A stretch of DNA of 64,000 bases from Tritrichomonas musculus (taxonomy: Eukaryota; Parabasalia; Tritrichomonadida; Tritrichomonadidae), in NCBI GenBank assembly GCA_039105265.1, contig JAPFFF010000006.1, positions 4,154,001 to 4,218,000 on the forward strand. Direction: 5' to 3'. The translations under genes and the position numbers were made by a program. A model generated the notes under the pieces. It searched no databases. It saw nothing but the letters and a program-made list of their open reading frames with translations, and was not told the origin of the DNA. Positions 1 through 10,816 of this stretch are shown in pieces (position 1 is the stretch's first letter; every line of letters begins with the position of its first letter).

Positions 1-645
1 AATCGGATCTGGTTTTTAATTGGCCGGAACTGGTTTTTTTTAACTACTTTAATACTTCCGGCCCTATAAAAAAAACATTCCACGACTCTATCGTAACAAT
101 AAACATTTTCATTGAAAAATTAACTTTCATTTGCTAAAACTAAAAATCAAATTTCTTCATTATTTTAGGTTTTTATATGTATTAAAATATTAAATATTAA
201 TTTATATAATAATTAAATATAATTTTATTAATTAAAAAAAAAATAAAATAGTATTTGGCAAGATAAATTCATTTTAAATTTAGATCTAAATGAAAAAGAG
301 TTTATACCAATTTATTGTTGAATAAAAAAACAAATAGATAATTAATAAATTAACATGAAAGTATTTTTGTTAGAATTAAATTTATGAATTGTCCTATCAA
401 AAGCTTCTCAGAAAAAAAATCGGTTGGGGTACTAAATAAAAATCTTTTTACTAGATATCTCATGTTATTTCTAGTAATGTGTCATAAAAATGTACATATA
501 TTATATGCAGTTTAAAATACAAATTGAGAATGATTTCAATAAATTCAAAGAATAAAAAGTAGACTAATTGAATTTTTTTTATAATTGAATAGCTGATTAC
601 TTATAATGTCAAAATTCTCTCAAAAACAATATTTTAAGTTTGGGA
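1..645. other. AT-rich intergenic, no gene seen
   Basis: This stretch upstream of the DUF3447 gene contains only short AT-rich open frames. I see no coding similarity, RNA gene or clear inverted repeat. The octamer ATTTTAAG lies just upstream of the next start codon. Confidence 0.6.
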
Positions 646-1830
646 ATGTTTCGAAAAGCTGAAATTCAAAAATTTATTAGTTTATGGAAACACCTCTATG
701 ATCTATTGTTCAATTATATTCAATCTCAGTCTGAAAATACAGAAGATTATCAAAAACTTATTAATTATATGGACGATCAAAAAATTGGAGATACTAGAGA
801 GCAACTTTCAGTATTTCTTCATTTAACATCCAATATATTAAATAATTACCAACAAAAAAACAATTTTTTCGACAAATTTCAAAAAATTTTATTATTATAT
901 AAAGATCAAATTAAGCATGCATTTTCAAACTCAGAAATTTTCAATTTTTTTAGAAACGACAAAAAGATTCTTTTATTTCTTTTTCATAGTCAAATTATAG
1001 AAGTTGATGATTCAATAATTAATATAATTTTTAATGATCGATATAAAAAAAAGTTTTCATATCATCTATATTTTTATCCTGAGATTAAATCTTTTGTTGA
1101 AAATCCAGAAATTATTGAAAAGGAACTTTTTGAGAAAGATTCAAAAATATTCACAATTTTCGAGAAAAGGCGAAATGAAGGTCAAAATGATTCATATCTA
1201 TGCGAGTTAATTCGAAATGATTCGATTGCTGAATTCGTCTCCTACACAAATCAAACGAACCTCCCAATTTCAACGACAACGATCAAACCGTCACTTTTTG
1301 AGACAAATACGTTTTTATTGAAAAATAACGATACGACAATTCTTCAATATGCGGCATTTTTTGGGGCGATTCAAATTATTCAATATTTGAAGACGATAGA
1401 GATTGAAATCAAACCTTCAATTTGGCCTTATGCGATTCATTCAAAAAGTTATGAATTGATTCACTTTTTGATTGAAAACCATATCGTTCCCACCAACCAA
1501 ACATACGAAGAATGTCTTAAAGAATCGATCAAATGTCATTTTAATGATATTGCTGAATACATTCAAGAGAATTTATTATTGACCAAGCAAGGTGAATTTG
1601 AAAGCAAATTTGACAAAAACATAGCTTGTTATAGCTTTCATTATTTCAACTTTTTCTTCTTTCCTGATGATTTTAATCAGAAATTTATATTTTATTATGC
1701 ATGTAGATATGATTATTTTACACTTGTCAAACTTCTAATGAGCACGGCTGCTTTTAATATATATCCAAAAATCATTTCAAATTATTTATTTTTTCTAATC
1801 AAATTATTTCAAAAAAAAAAATTTGAATAA
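646..1830 (+). CDS. DUF3447 / ankyrin-repeat protein, probably C-terminally shortened
   Basis: The first ATG in this frame is at 646, giving 394 residues; a TTG two codons earlier is unlikely to be used in a eukaryote. The N-terminal 200 residues are a helical region rich in I, F, N and K. Residues around 225-320 read as degenerate ankyrin/DUF3447 repeats (ILQYAAFFGAIQIIQYL, then SYELIHFLIENHIVP, then HFNDIAEYIQENLL). Trichomonads carry very large families of this architecture, thought to mediate protein-protein contacts; no catalytic residue is seen. The frame ends in a poly-A run and a low-complexity tail. About 50 bases later an ankyrin segment resumes in another frame, so the original gene was probably longer. 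The stop falls inside an AT-rich spacer at the same phase of the ankyrin repeat as in the locus near 62.7 kb. The family call is firm; whether the product is functional is not. Confidence 0.7.
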   Translation: MFRKAEIQKFISLWKHLYDLLFNYIQSQSENTEDYQKLINYMDDQKIGDTREQLSVFLHLTSNILNNYQQKNNFFDKFQKILLLYKDQIKHAFSNSEIFNFFRNDKKILLFLFHSQIIEVDDSIINIIFNDRYKKKFSYHLYFYPEIKSFVENPEIIEKELFEKDSKIFTIFEKRRNEGQNDSYLCELIRNDSIAEFVSYTNQTNLPISTTTIKPSLFETNTFLLKNNDTTILQYAAFFGAIQIIQYLKTIEIEIKPSIWPYAIHSKSYELIHFLIENHIVPTNQTYEECLKESIKCHFNDIAEYIQENLLLTKQGEFESKFDKNIACYSFHYFNFFFFPDDFNQKFIFYYACRYDYFTLVKLLMSTAAFNIYPKIISNYLFFLIKLFQKKKFE

Positions 1831-1869
1831 AATTTCATTGAAAAAGTTTGAATAAGATTTGAATTTTTT

Positions 1870-2637
1870 TTTTTAAATAACGTTGGCTTACATCATGCTG
1901 CTTTAAAAAATAATTTAGAAATAGTTGATTTTTTATTACCTGGACTAGAATTTGGAATTAACTTGTTCAAAGGATGCAAAAAATTGACTCAAATTACAAT
2001 TCCAACATCTTTGAAAAAAATCGGATTTTCAGCGTTCGAAGATTGTATATCATTAACGAATATTATTATTCCTCCATCGGTAACAGAAATAGGATCATGT
2101 GCCTTTAAAGGATGCAGGTCAATGAAAGAAATATCGATCCCTTACTCGATCTCTCAAATTGGCTCCTCAGCTTTTGAAAATTGCTCATCAGTATCACAAA
2201 TATCTTTACCTTCATCACTAATTGAGATCGAAAGTAGTATGTTTGCTTACTGCTCTCTGCTATCTACAATTTCCATTCCAACTTCTGTGACTAAAATTGG
2301 TCCTTCTGCGTTTGAGGGATGTTCCTCGCTGAGAAAAGTAATTATTCCATTAGGTGTAACTCAGATTGAAACTGCTGTTTTTAAAAATTGTCGATCGTTG
2401 ATTATGGTATCAATACCTTCATCTGTCGTTGAGGTTAAATCTTTCGCCTTTGATGGTTGTTCGTCATTGCTAGAAATATCTTTTCCTTCGTCTGTCATTC
2501 AAATTTATAATCATGCTTTCAAGAATTGCTCATCATTACAAAGAATTATTATTTTAGCAGAAAAAATTAGAAATGAAACTAATGCTTTTGATGGATTATC
2601 CTCATTAAGTTTAATATCAACTCCAAATTTAAAATAA
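1870..2637 (+). pseudogene. Ankyrin fragment fused in frame to BspA-like leucine-rich repeats
   Basis: The open frame has no ATG at its head. It begins with an ankyrin piece (GLHHAALKNNLEIVDFLL) and passes, within ten codons, into BspA-type repeats of about 23 residues, such as FKGCKKLTQITIPTSLKKIG and AFEGCSSLRKVIIP. About nine such repeats follow, with the pattern F..C..L..I.IP.SV..I...AF. BspA-like proteins of trichomonads are usually surface or secreted; here there is no signal peptide and no membrane segment. The ankyrin half looks like the downstream continuation of the DUF3447 gene that closes at 1830. The best reading is a remnant of two gene families brought together by recombination. 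A translated product from an upstream start by frameshifting cannot be excluded. Confidence 0.65.
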
Positions 2638-3362
2638 CTCGAATATTAGATTTAATTCTATTTCACTTTATAGCATTCTACCATTTTGAAAGCTGTTTTT
2701 TGTTTGTTTGCTTTCAGTGAGCATTTTTAGCTGACAAAGGCGATGTGACTGTAAATGATCATTTTAAACTCTAAAAGTCAACCAATTTTACTCTTCATTT
2801 AAAGGGCAAAAATTGGATTAATTACGCCTTTTTAGATAGAGATCATTGTCAATTTGCATTTTCAAATTTAATTTGTAATTAAAAAATATTTATATGTTTT
2901 TTTATTTATCGATCTAATTAGAAATAAAAGTTTAATGTTTTATAAAATCTCTTAATTATTAATATTTCTTTTGAATTTCTTGTCATTGTACATAATGTAT
3001 TACATCACAAATGGCGCTGATTATAAATATTCATATTACATCGATTGCTATTAAATGTTTTCAGGTTTTTGATTGAATTATACAATATATGAAGAAAGAA
3101 GCATTATTTCATCAAATATTTTCAAAATTTTTTGGTTCAAATATTAATTATGACGTTCAAACATTTTTGAATACATGCATAAGTTCATTTAAATATTAAT
3201 ATTTTATCTGGTGTTGAATGGAAAATTTGCAATAATTGAGAGATGGCATCTCAGCTGCCAAACATGAATTTTCAATATAATTAATTAATTATTAGATAGT
3301 TTTTATTGAAAAATATTTAATTAGTTGCTATTTAAAAAATAATGTAACTGAGATTATTATTA
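2638..3362. other. AT-rich intergenic, nothing recognised
   Basis: No coding region with family similarity, no RNA gene and no clear terminal repeat was found between the BspA remnant and the next inverted-repeat element. Confidence 0.5.
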
Positions 3363-4323
3363 GAGATCGGCGAAAAAGGAATTTCCATATTTACAAAACT
3401 TTTACATATCATTAAGATCCATATGTTTTAAAAATCCATTTTTTTTCGAAAAGAAAAAGGTTTGTCTGTAAAAACATTTTTTTGTGAAATAATTTTTTCT
3501 TTTAAAAAATTTGTTTTCTTTTTAAAATGAAAAATACTTCTTAAAATGATCTTTTTTTTGCGAAATAATTTTCTTTTTTCAAAACACCAAGTCTTTTTTA
3601 TATGAACATTTTTTTTTAATATAGATTTTCTTTTAAAAAAAACAAGATCTTATAAATGTATTATTTGATTTTGATTTTTGAATACGTTATTTATTCATAT
3701 TTAAAAAAAAAAAACGTTATAATTGGTGGAAAAAACTACATTTTGAGGACAAAACTATTATTTTCATTCCCGATTTAAACTGTCTGCATCAAAAGCATCA
3801 TTTAACAAGATTGGAAAGTGCCTCCCAGCTTAATGAAGCAAATGATATTTTCTATATCATTAGAATGCTTCAAATTTTGAATATAGTTTGATCATAAGCA
3901 ATGATTACGAGTACTTTATAATTTACACATCAAATATCATTCTTTATGATTTGAATAATATCTAAATATATGTTTTTATTAAATAATTCTTTGAAATTCT
4001 TGTTAACTAAATTTTCTCTATCAACTTATATTTCGAAAGGAATTTATGATTTTAATTAAATTTTTTATTTGAAATGATCGAAACTTATTGATATGATTTT
4101 ACTTTTTGCACACACAAAAGCTTTTCGCAAAGAAGCTTTTTTTTATAAAAAAAAAAATATTCAAAAATAAACCTTTTTATAAAAAAGTCACTTTTTTTTT
4201 AAAAAACAAATTTTTTTCGAAAAAGTGTATGCTTTCAGATATAACTTATCCACATCAAAATAAATATGTTTTATAAATATAATTCTTTATTTTCAAAAAG
4301 GAAATCCCTTTTTCTCCGAGCTC
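3363..4323. mobile_element. Non-autonomous DNA transposon with TA duplication (961 bp)
   Basis: The ends are imperfect inverted repeats of about 24 bases: GAGATCGGCGAAAAAGGAAT on the left, and on the right, read inward, GAGCTCGGAGAAAAAGGGAT. The flanks give a TA duplication, or TATTA if five bases are counted. The interior is low-complexity A/T tracts with no transposase. This fits a Tc1/mariner-type MITE; the superfamily is inferred from the TA flanks. Confidence 0.55.
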
Positions 4324-4766
4324 TATTATATTTCCATATTCAGAGCTCATTGAATTTGTCATTTCAAATTAACAATTCTTTTATAAATATATATCATTGA
4401 TATTTTTAATAATGAAATCAGCTATATTTTTATTTTTATTTTTTTTTTTTTTTTTTCATATAGTATATTTAATTTTTTTTTGTTTATTTTGATTTTTTTT
4501 CGGTCAAAAAGTTTCCACAATTTGATAGAACGAAAAATAATCATGAACTTTTTCTTGGCACAAAAAATAAAACATAACTTTTTCTTAAAGATAAAAAATA
4601 AAATAACTTTTTGATACAAAATGTTTATGACAAGAGAAACCAAATTGACCCTCAATTATTTTTCTATTTATTTTAATCGTTTGTTTTTATAGAATACTTG
4701 CTTAAAATAGAACAATGTTCTTGAAAGAAAAATATATTATTACGCCATTATTATCTAAAGCATAGA

Positions 4767-4793
4767 CACTTTTTGAGCTTCGCTCAAAAAGTG
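4767..4793. repeat. Perfect hairpin on the CTTTTTGAGC motif
   Basis: The arms CACTTTTTGAGC and GCTCAAAAAGTG are perfect inverses around a three-base loop. A second hairpin with the same core lies about 100 bases downstream. Confidence 0.7.
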
Positions 4794-4891
4794 GCCCTTT
4801 ATTATTTTCAAATTTGATTTCTTTTCAAAACTTACATAAATCAACTTCCATGAAGAAAACAAATGAAATATTATACCTAATAGATCTCAAG

Positions 4892-4929
4892 AATGACAAC
4901 TTTTTGAGCAAAGCTCAAAAAGTTGTCAT
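4892..4929. repeat. 17-bp-stem hairpin on the same motif
   Basis: The arm ATGACAACTTTTTGAGC is followed by AAA and its exact inverse. It shares the CTTTTTGAGC core with the hairpin at 4767, but the outer stem differs, so the core is the conserved part. Confidence 0.7.
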
Positions 4930-5039
4930 TAAATGATATTAATTATTAATTGAATTTCAAAATACAAAAAACATTTATGTATGTTCAATGATTATAGTTT
5001 ATTAAATGATTTATGATTATATCGCGCGTTAGTTTTCTT

Positions 5040-5040
<1 letters not shown>

Positions 5041-5105
<65 letters not shown>
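5041..5105. repeat. T(41)A(24) homopolymer palindrome
   Basis: An uninterrupted run of about 41 T is followed directly by about 24 A. It can fold on itself and is likely to be length-polymorphic or an assembly weak point. Confidence 0.8.
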
Positions 5106-6019
5106 GTAGGTTAGAATATTCAAGAGTATATGAAACATTAACAAAACTTGATCGTCGGGTCCCATGTAATGTGATATAAAATTTTTTAAAATATTGCTGG
5201 TTTTTAGGTAATATTATGAAAAAAGAGAATAATTATCAATGATTTAAAGATGTTCTATCAACCTAATATGTAGATAATTCATTTATTTTATAGTTTCTTA
5301 AAAGAAAAACCAAAACAAGTAATAATTGAGAAATTTGAGGAATTTTATATATTACATTCATGCAAATATATTATATTTGATTTAAAAAGTAAATGCTTAA
5401 ACTTAATCCCCTAGAAAAACTATTTGACAAATTATTAATATTTGATACAATTAAATATAATGAATGCTACTTTTTTTTCTCATAAATATTCTCTTTTGGA
5501 AGAACAAAAATAGTTCATAGATTTTCATTTATAAAACTCTCTTTGGAATAATGAATACGTATTTTTTTTTTTGTTAAAAAACAGTAAAATCATTTGCCAA
5601 TATTGATCTATGTTTTTTTCAGCAAAAAATTAATATTTTGAAAAATCCGAAAAAAATGTTTTTATTTATATTGTAATAAATAGTTTAAAACCATTATCAA
5701 TGGTTCAACCATTCAAAAAAAATCAGGATAAGCTTTTTACATTACCCGTCATTATTGATGCTTTTTCCATCTAGTTTACTATATATTATTATATTAATTA
5801 CTATAACGAATGTTTTATTTATTATTAATAATAAAATCAAAAAAATCACAGTATTTTATGCAATAAATGCATTTTGATTTCCACTTTTTCAGAAGGGCCC
5901 CAGAAAAAATTTAGTTTCAGTAACTAATATTCATTAAATACAAAAAGTAGGTTAGATCAATCAATTTTAAAACTATTATTTTCATTTCATTTCTTTTTAA
6001 TGAATCATTCACAAAAAAA

Positions 6020-6578
6020 GCATTATCAAAGCTATAAAATTGGTACAATAAAAAACGACGGGTTCGCTGTGATTCACAAGCCGCCTTTGACATGTGATAG
6101 GTCTACAAGATTGGCCAGTTAAAGCCTTCATTAGATTACCTTGATCAGCATAGAATCAATAAATACCAGGAATTTATCAAGATACTACATAATTATGGAT
6201 TTAAAGCAAAAGTTGATATAAATTTGATAGAATTTTCTCAACTTTTTTTCAACTCAAAGAATCCCCATTCCAGTACTTTTTATTAGGAAGCGTGAGCTAA
6301 AGAAATTTAATGCCGGAGAAAGAAATATCATAATGAATAGAATTTCACATGAATATCCACACGAATTTTCTGAGTATCTTGAAGGATATCTTCATGATAA
6401 CTACTCAGAAATGGTTAATCAGGAAATACTTGTCCATGACCTTAGATCTATGATAAAAGAACTTTCAAAGCAAGATGTAGCCAGTGATATTTCATTTTTG
6501 GATTTTTCTCAGCCAGATGATTTTGATTACCTTGAGAATATTAATTTTGACATGTTTTTTGATGATTTGACTTTTTAA
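6020..6578 (+). pseudogene. HSF-type DNA-binding factor remnant with acidic-aromatic tail
   Basis: Three consecutive frames give pieces in the order of a heat-shock-factor-type DNA-binding domain. First comes IKNDGFAVIHKPPL (compare the G.gFvI.. strand region). Next is YQEFIKILHNYGFK (compare the recognition helix, nf.SFvRqLN.YGF). Then EFSQLFFNSKNPHS and FIRKRELKKF (compare eFsH..F.r..p..l..I.Rr). The last part is an intact frame from 6333 to 6578 (81 residues) ending in an acidic-aromatic tail, DDFDYLENINFDMFFDDL. At least two frame changes and an in-frame stop separate the parts, so I call it a pseudogene. The HSF assignment rests on motif order and spacing and is moderate. The tail resembles those of the three Myb proteins here. 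Confidence 0.5.
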
Positions 6579-6895
6579 TTAAGACTTTGAATTAAGTTCA
6601 AGGTCTTTTTCCAGTGTCAAAAAATATGTAAAATTTGGTATTATTCTTGAGTATTGCGATGATTATATTTGTCGCGATTTAAATAATAAAAAAAAATGTT
6701 ATCAGTTTTCTCAATTATTTTTTAGTAATTTTTATAAATACCAAATGTATTTGTTCAGGTTTATTAATCTATCTATTTTTCGCTAAAAAGCCATAATATA
6801 TTTTATGATTAGATTTCTTATATGAAAATAAAAAGGAATTAATAAATCTAAAATTTATCTAAACCGAAAATCTCTATGGGATCTTAAATAATTAT
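6579..6895. other. Short AT-rich spacer between convergent genes
   Basis: It lies between the HSF-like remnant and the 3' end of the first Myb gene. Nothing recognisable was found. Confidence 0.5.
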
Positions 6896-7531
6896 TTAAG
6901 ATGAATTTTGCAAACTAAAGTATTCATCATTTTCAAGATTAAATAATGAAAATGATGAAACTGTATCATCAAATTCAAGAAAATCATAAAACTCAATTTG
7001 ATTTTCAGAAGAAGAGTTCTGAGTAGAATCATTTTCTTTTTGATTTGTTGGTTTTGTCAATTTTGCTTCATGGGATGAGTCTAAAGTCATTGATTGGATG
7101 CCAAATTCTTGCTTATATTGAGTTTCATTGGAAAAGTTTACTTTTTCCTTTTGGAAACTTTTGTTATTTGTCTGATATTGCTTTTGTAGAAACTTGATCC
7201 GATTTTTCAAAGATATCGAATTTCTATTTGGAATATATTTGTTGATTGTGGACCATTTTGATCCAAAATTTGAATATAGTTGTAGAAGTAATTCATCTTC
7301 ACTATTTGTCCATTCTATGTTAGACAAACCAGGCTTTAAATAGTTCATGTATCTGTCTCTACACTGCTTTGCTGTCCTCCCAGGAACATACTTTGCAATA
7401 AGAGGCCATTTCTGAGTTCCAATTATATTAACATATTTGGTAATGATTTGATCTTCTTCTGCAGTGAAAAGAATTTTGGATCGTTTGGTACAATTCTTTA
7501 ATGGCCTATTATCACATCGTAAAAAATCCAT
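6896..7531 (-). CDS. R2R3 Myb-like DNA-binding protein (Myb-1)
   Basis: The 211-residue protein starts at a real ATG. Residues about 21-67 form the first Myb repeat (FTAEEDQIITKYV, KWPLIAKYVPGRTAKQCRDR, YMNYLKP). Residues about 72-118 form the second (EWTNSEDELLLQLYSNFG, KWSTINKYIPNRNSISLKNR). In both, the regularly spaced W or aromatic residues and the final helix that reads DNA are present. Small two-repeat Myb proteins of this kind are abundant in trichomonads, and in Trichomonas vaginalis relatives regulate iron- and cell-cycle-responsive genes in the nucleus. The linker is low complexity. The C terminus carries an acidic-aromatic tail (YDFLEFDDTVSSFSLFN). Upstream, AATTCACATTTCTAGA precedes the ATG and includes a TCACAT similar to the trichomonad initiator element. 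The target is unknown. Confidence 0.9.
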   Translation of the reverse strand: MDFLRCDNRPLKNCTKRSKILFTAEEDQIITKYVNIIGTQKWPLIAKYVPGRTAKQCRDRYMNYLKPGLSNIEWTNSEDELLLQLYSNFGSKWSTINKYIPNRNSISLKNRIKFLQKQYQTNNKSFQKEKVNFSNETQYKQEFGIQSMTLDSSHEAKLTKPTNQKENDSTQNSSSENQIEFYDFLEFDDTVSSFSLFNLENDEYFSLQNSS

Positions 7532-9068
7532 TCTAGAAATGTGAATTGTTTATAAAAAAAACTTTGATTGTATTCAAAAAGCGATAAAGATTATGAATCG
7601 AATTTGTATTAATATATCTATTAATTAAGTAATAATAATTATTATTATCTCTTTAATATGTTTATTAAATTATATTATATATATATATTTATTTATATTT
7701 AATATGTTATATATAGTATTCCGAAAATCGCATTTAATGATTTTTATTCCTTCGTTGTTATATTATTTTTTCTGTTGGTGATTCAATTTTTGAAAAAAAT
7801 ATTTTGAGATATTTTTCTATTTTCATTTTTCTATTGTATTCAATTTTCATAGATTATTTTTTATGCTTTTCACAAATAATAATCATCTTTTTTTCACAAA
7901 TTTAACAAAAAATAATGATTATTTTTTCAATTGATGTCATTAATTTTTTTTTTCTTTGATTTTTTGCCTTTATTTTGCTAAATGATTATTTAAAAATATA
8001 TAACTTATTTTTTGTTTGTGTTTTTATTTAAATGAATTTGAGCAATAGAGTTTTGAATATTTTCAGATTTTAAAAAAACTTTTATCTTTACAAATATATA
8101 TATATTTGCTTTTCTTTTATTATATTTTATTATACCACCAAATAATCTAGAAGTTAGGATAATAAATTATATGAACATAGGTTTAATCGTCAAAATTTCA
8201 CGTTTTATTTTTCAAATAGAATTACAATTGATTTCAAAAATAAAAACAAAATTGTGAAATATAATAAATTTCCTCCAGATTTATTTGATAAAATTAAATA
8301 AATACAATAAATAAGAGTAATTATCCAAAAAAAATATACAAAAAAAATGTTCCAAACGATATACATATATTTTTTCGATTTTATATAAAAAATAACTATT
8401 GTCATTTCAATATTGAATACCTATTTGTGGATAAGAGGCAATTGAATTATACTTCATTCTGTGCCTAAAAAAACGAAAATTATTATACTATTAGCTAGCT
8501 TATATCATTATCAGTTAAGTATTATTTTCAATTTCCATGGAATAACAATATATCGTTTAACAAATTTTCATCGAATAAAAATTTTTTCAGTGACAAACGA
8601 TTATTTTTTATTCAAAACTTCGAAAAAAATGGTTGATAGTTTTGTACGAAATTCTTCAATATCCGACTTTTTTGCCAATTAAAGATCATTATAACGTTGG
8701 ATTATCTATTTTATCTTTGTTTTGATCATTATTTTATTTATTTATTAAAGTAATGCATTCTTTAAGTATCTTCGAAAATAAAAATGAAAAAAATCGAATG
8801 TCCTATTTTGAAAATCTTATTTTTTATACATTAATTACCTTTTTTAAAATATTTTTCTCTTTTTTGATTATAAAAATACGTTAATATTTTATTCTCACTT
8901 AAAGTTTCTGGTAAAAGTGGTTATAAATGCTATTGTAAACTATTCAAAATGATTTATACATAAAAATTAGCATAAAGCTAAGTCTAGAGAATATTTATTG
9001 GTAAAAACTTGTAAATTTAATTTTATTAATTAAAATTTCTGTAAAAATGAATAAAAAAATATTTTAAT
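7532..9068. other. AT-rich intergenic between two minus-strand genes
   Basis: Contains AT microsatellite-like stretches near 7676-7700 and 8097-8106. Short frames at 8205-8405 and 8461-8682 have no family features; the second opens at GTG. I see no supportable gene. Confidence 0.5.
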
Positions 9069-9962
9069 TTAAGATTTATTGTTAAAAGCAATAACAAATC
9101 CTTGAATATAATTATGTGGAATATCAGACTGATTTTTGCCATTGTCTATTAAAAATGATTTTAAGTCTAATTTTGCGTAAATTTTTCCATCGTTCAAAAT
9201 AAGTTTGTTATCGCTCAATTCTGCAGCAATATCAAATTTTAATAAATGATGATCTACAGGCCCTGTATATGATAATTTGTACCCATTTATAAAGCATGCG
9301 AGTTGATAATCATCAGCTTGAAATCCTTCTGAAAATTCTCCAAAGCAAATTGTTCCAGAATTACCTATATTTCTTGAATCAAAATCAGCCCAGATAATTT
9401 TTTGATCATCCCCACAGTAAATTAAGGTATTACCAAAAACTTTTCCTTTTCCTGAATTACCGCCAAGATCGCTAATTAAGGATTGGCCTTTCAGAGAAAA
9501 AGATGAAGATTCTAATACTGGTTTAATGTTTGAAGAATACTTATATACATGATGATCAGAAGCAGGATATTGAACAAAGGATAAAGTTAGAGATGATTTA
9601 ATAAATTTTATATTTTCTGCTGGTAAATCATAGGCAACATTGATTTTTACACTATTGCGCATATATACATTAGGATTTCCATCTTCAACGATGGCCATTA
9701 CAACAACTGTTATAAATGAATAATATGATTCTGTATGATTACTGGTGTCTGATAATATCAATTTCGGTTTAACTTCAACTTCATTTTGAAATTTATTAGA
9801 GTTTGTGAGATCAATTGTAATTTCCTTCACATGATGATCAGGAGATGGGTATTGAATAACACATCGCGAAAAACCAACGAAAAATTGCTGTACTGGCTTA
9901 CTAAACAAAAATTTATAAGAATTATTGGTTTTGATTTCAGCAGATAGTATTTCCATATTCAT
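9069..9962 (-). CDS. Protein with three DHH-motif repeats, family not recognised
   Basis: The first ATG is at 9962, giving 297 residues; the same frame extends 19 codons further only to a TTG. The protein is mostly beta-type sequence with no signal peptide or membrane segment. Three related segments, each about 90-100 residues, carry the same signature: a hydrophobic strand, an aromatic, then DHHV or DHHL. They are VIQYPSPDHHVKEITIDL (near residue 35), LSFVQYPASDHHVYKY (near 130) and YKLSYTGPVDHHLLKFDI (near 235). The first and third repeats end in a strand rich in V, A and I (ITVVVMAIVED; YIQGFVIAF). This suggests three copies of one beta-sandwich domain, possibly with the D-H-H binding metal or ligand; that is inference. 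H-type lectin-like domains are a loose alternative. The gene is intact and lies alone between intergenic stretches. ATTTTAAGC lies directly upstream of the ATG, as in Myb-2. Confidence 0.7.
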   Translation of the reverse strand: MNMEILSAEIKTNNSYKFLFSKPVQQFFVGFSRCVIQYPSPDHHVKEITIDLTNSNKFQNEVEVKPKLILSDTSNHTESYYSFITVVVMAIVEDGNPNVYMRNSVKINVAYDLPAENIKFIKSSLTLSFVQYPASDHHVYKYSSNIKPVLESSSFSLKGQSLISDLGGNSGKGKVFGNTLIYCGDDQKIIWADFDSRNIGNSGTICFGEFSEGFQADDYQLACFINGYKLSYTGPVDHHLLKFDIAAELSDNKLILNDGKIYAKLDLKSFLIDNGKNQSDIPHNYIQGFVIAFNNKS

Positions 9963-10171
9963 TATGCTTAAAATAGTTCTTGATTTTATGTTTGTTTTGC
10001 ATTCTGAAGATTTTCTCAATTTTTTCTTATCTATTTGAAAAGTTCAAATTTTTCTATTATTTTGCTATATATTATAAATCAAAATATCTTTATTAAATTT
10101 GTATTTATACGATAAATAATAGATTTAATAATTGCTATATTATTTTTAATTTATTAGAAATAAAATTTATT

Positions 10172-10816
10172 TTATTGTATAAAGAATTTCTCAAATAAAT
10201 TTTTAGATTTTTTATTTGACAACATTTTCCTCTCAAAAAAATAAAACATGAATATGAAATTAAAAATATTTAATTTTGTATTTCTTTTATATTTAACGCA
10301 AATAAAAATACTATATAAAGATAAAAATAATAAAATAAATGGATAAAATAAATTGTTTTCGAAGATGTAAAGATTGTTAGAAATTGATAAATTTTCTCTC
10401 TCAATTCCAAAAAAGTAAAATACATTTAAACGGTAATTAGTTCTCGCACGATCAGGGTTGCTTATCGATATTATCCGATAACGGTTATGATCGTCCAATG
10501 AATATCGAAATTGTTTATCTATTGAATGAATAAATCCTTTGAAATAATCATCGGTTATAGAATAAAAAGTTATATTCTTTTTTGCCATCCAAATAATTAG
10601 ATTTTTCATTGCTTTTTCGTAATTTATTAAATAATTAATTGTTGGTGAAGCAGAATTTTGGTCGCAATTATGTTTTTTGACTGAATTTTTGCTAATATAT
10701 AACTTTTTACAATTTGTACAAGAATACATATTTCTCTCTGTATCTGACCGACCTTCAAAATTGTATTTAATTATTTTAAATATTTTTCCATATTCATTTT
10801 GGATGTATTTTTGCAT
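10172..10816 (-). CDS. Zinc-finger protein derived from the N-terminal part of a hAT transposase
   Basis: The 214-residue frame starts at an ATG. Residues 33-51 form a C-x2-C-x12-H-x-C finger (CTNCKKLYISKNSVKKHNC), like the BED or C2H2 fingers at the head of hAT transposases. Residues about 66-105 (AMKNLIIWMAKKNITFYSIT, then DYFKGFIHSIDKQFRYSLDD) match the region just after the finger in hAT transposases, where W or I, a short gap, 'PF..V....F..li..l.P.y' is usual. The catalytic RNase-H-like core and the C-terminal dimerisation region are absent. The last 90 residues are hydrophobic low-complexity sequence that may be read-through of non-coding DNA. It is either a truncated transposase or a small host gene taken from one. 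No terminal repeats were found around it. Confidence 0.5.
   Translation of the reverse strand: MQKYIQNEYGKIFKIIKYNFEGRSDTERNMYSCTNCKKLYISKNSVKKHNCDQNSASPTINYLINYEKAMKNLIIWMAKKNITFYSITDDYFKGFIHSIDKQFRYSLDDHNRYRIISISNPDRARTNYRLNVFYFFGIERENLSISNNLYIFENNLFYPFILLFLSLYSIFICVKYKRNTKLNIFNFIFMFYFFERKMLSNKKSKNLFEKFFIQ

Larger units (their letters stand above)
4324..6019. other. Intergenic stretch with hairpins and a T/A tract
   Basis: No gene is seen. It contains the two CTTTTTGAGC hairpins and the homopolymer tract listed separately. The string AAAAAGTAGGTTAGA-like occurs at about 5101 and again at 5941. Confidence 0.5.

Noticed and set aside
4422-4655. Lysine-rich minus-strand frame
   Set aside because: Derived from T-runs; no domain; composition alone explains it.
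8205-8682. Two short hydrophobic frames
   Set aside because: Low-complexity A/T-derived sequence; one opens at GTG; no family features.
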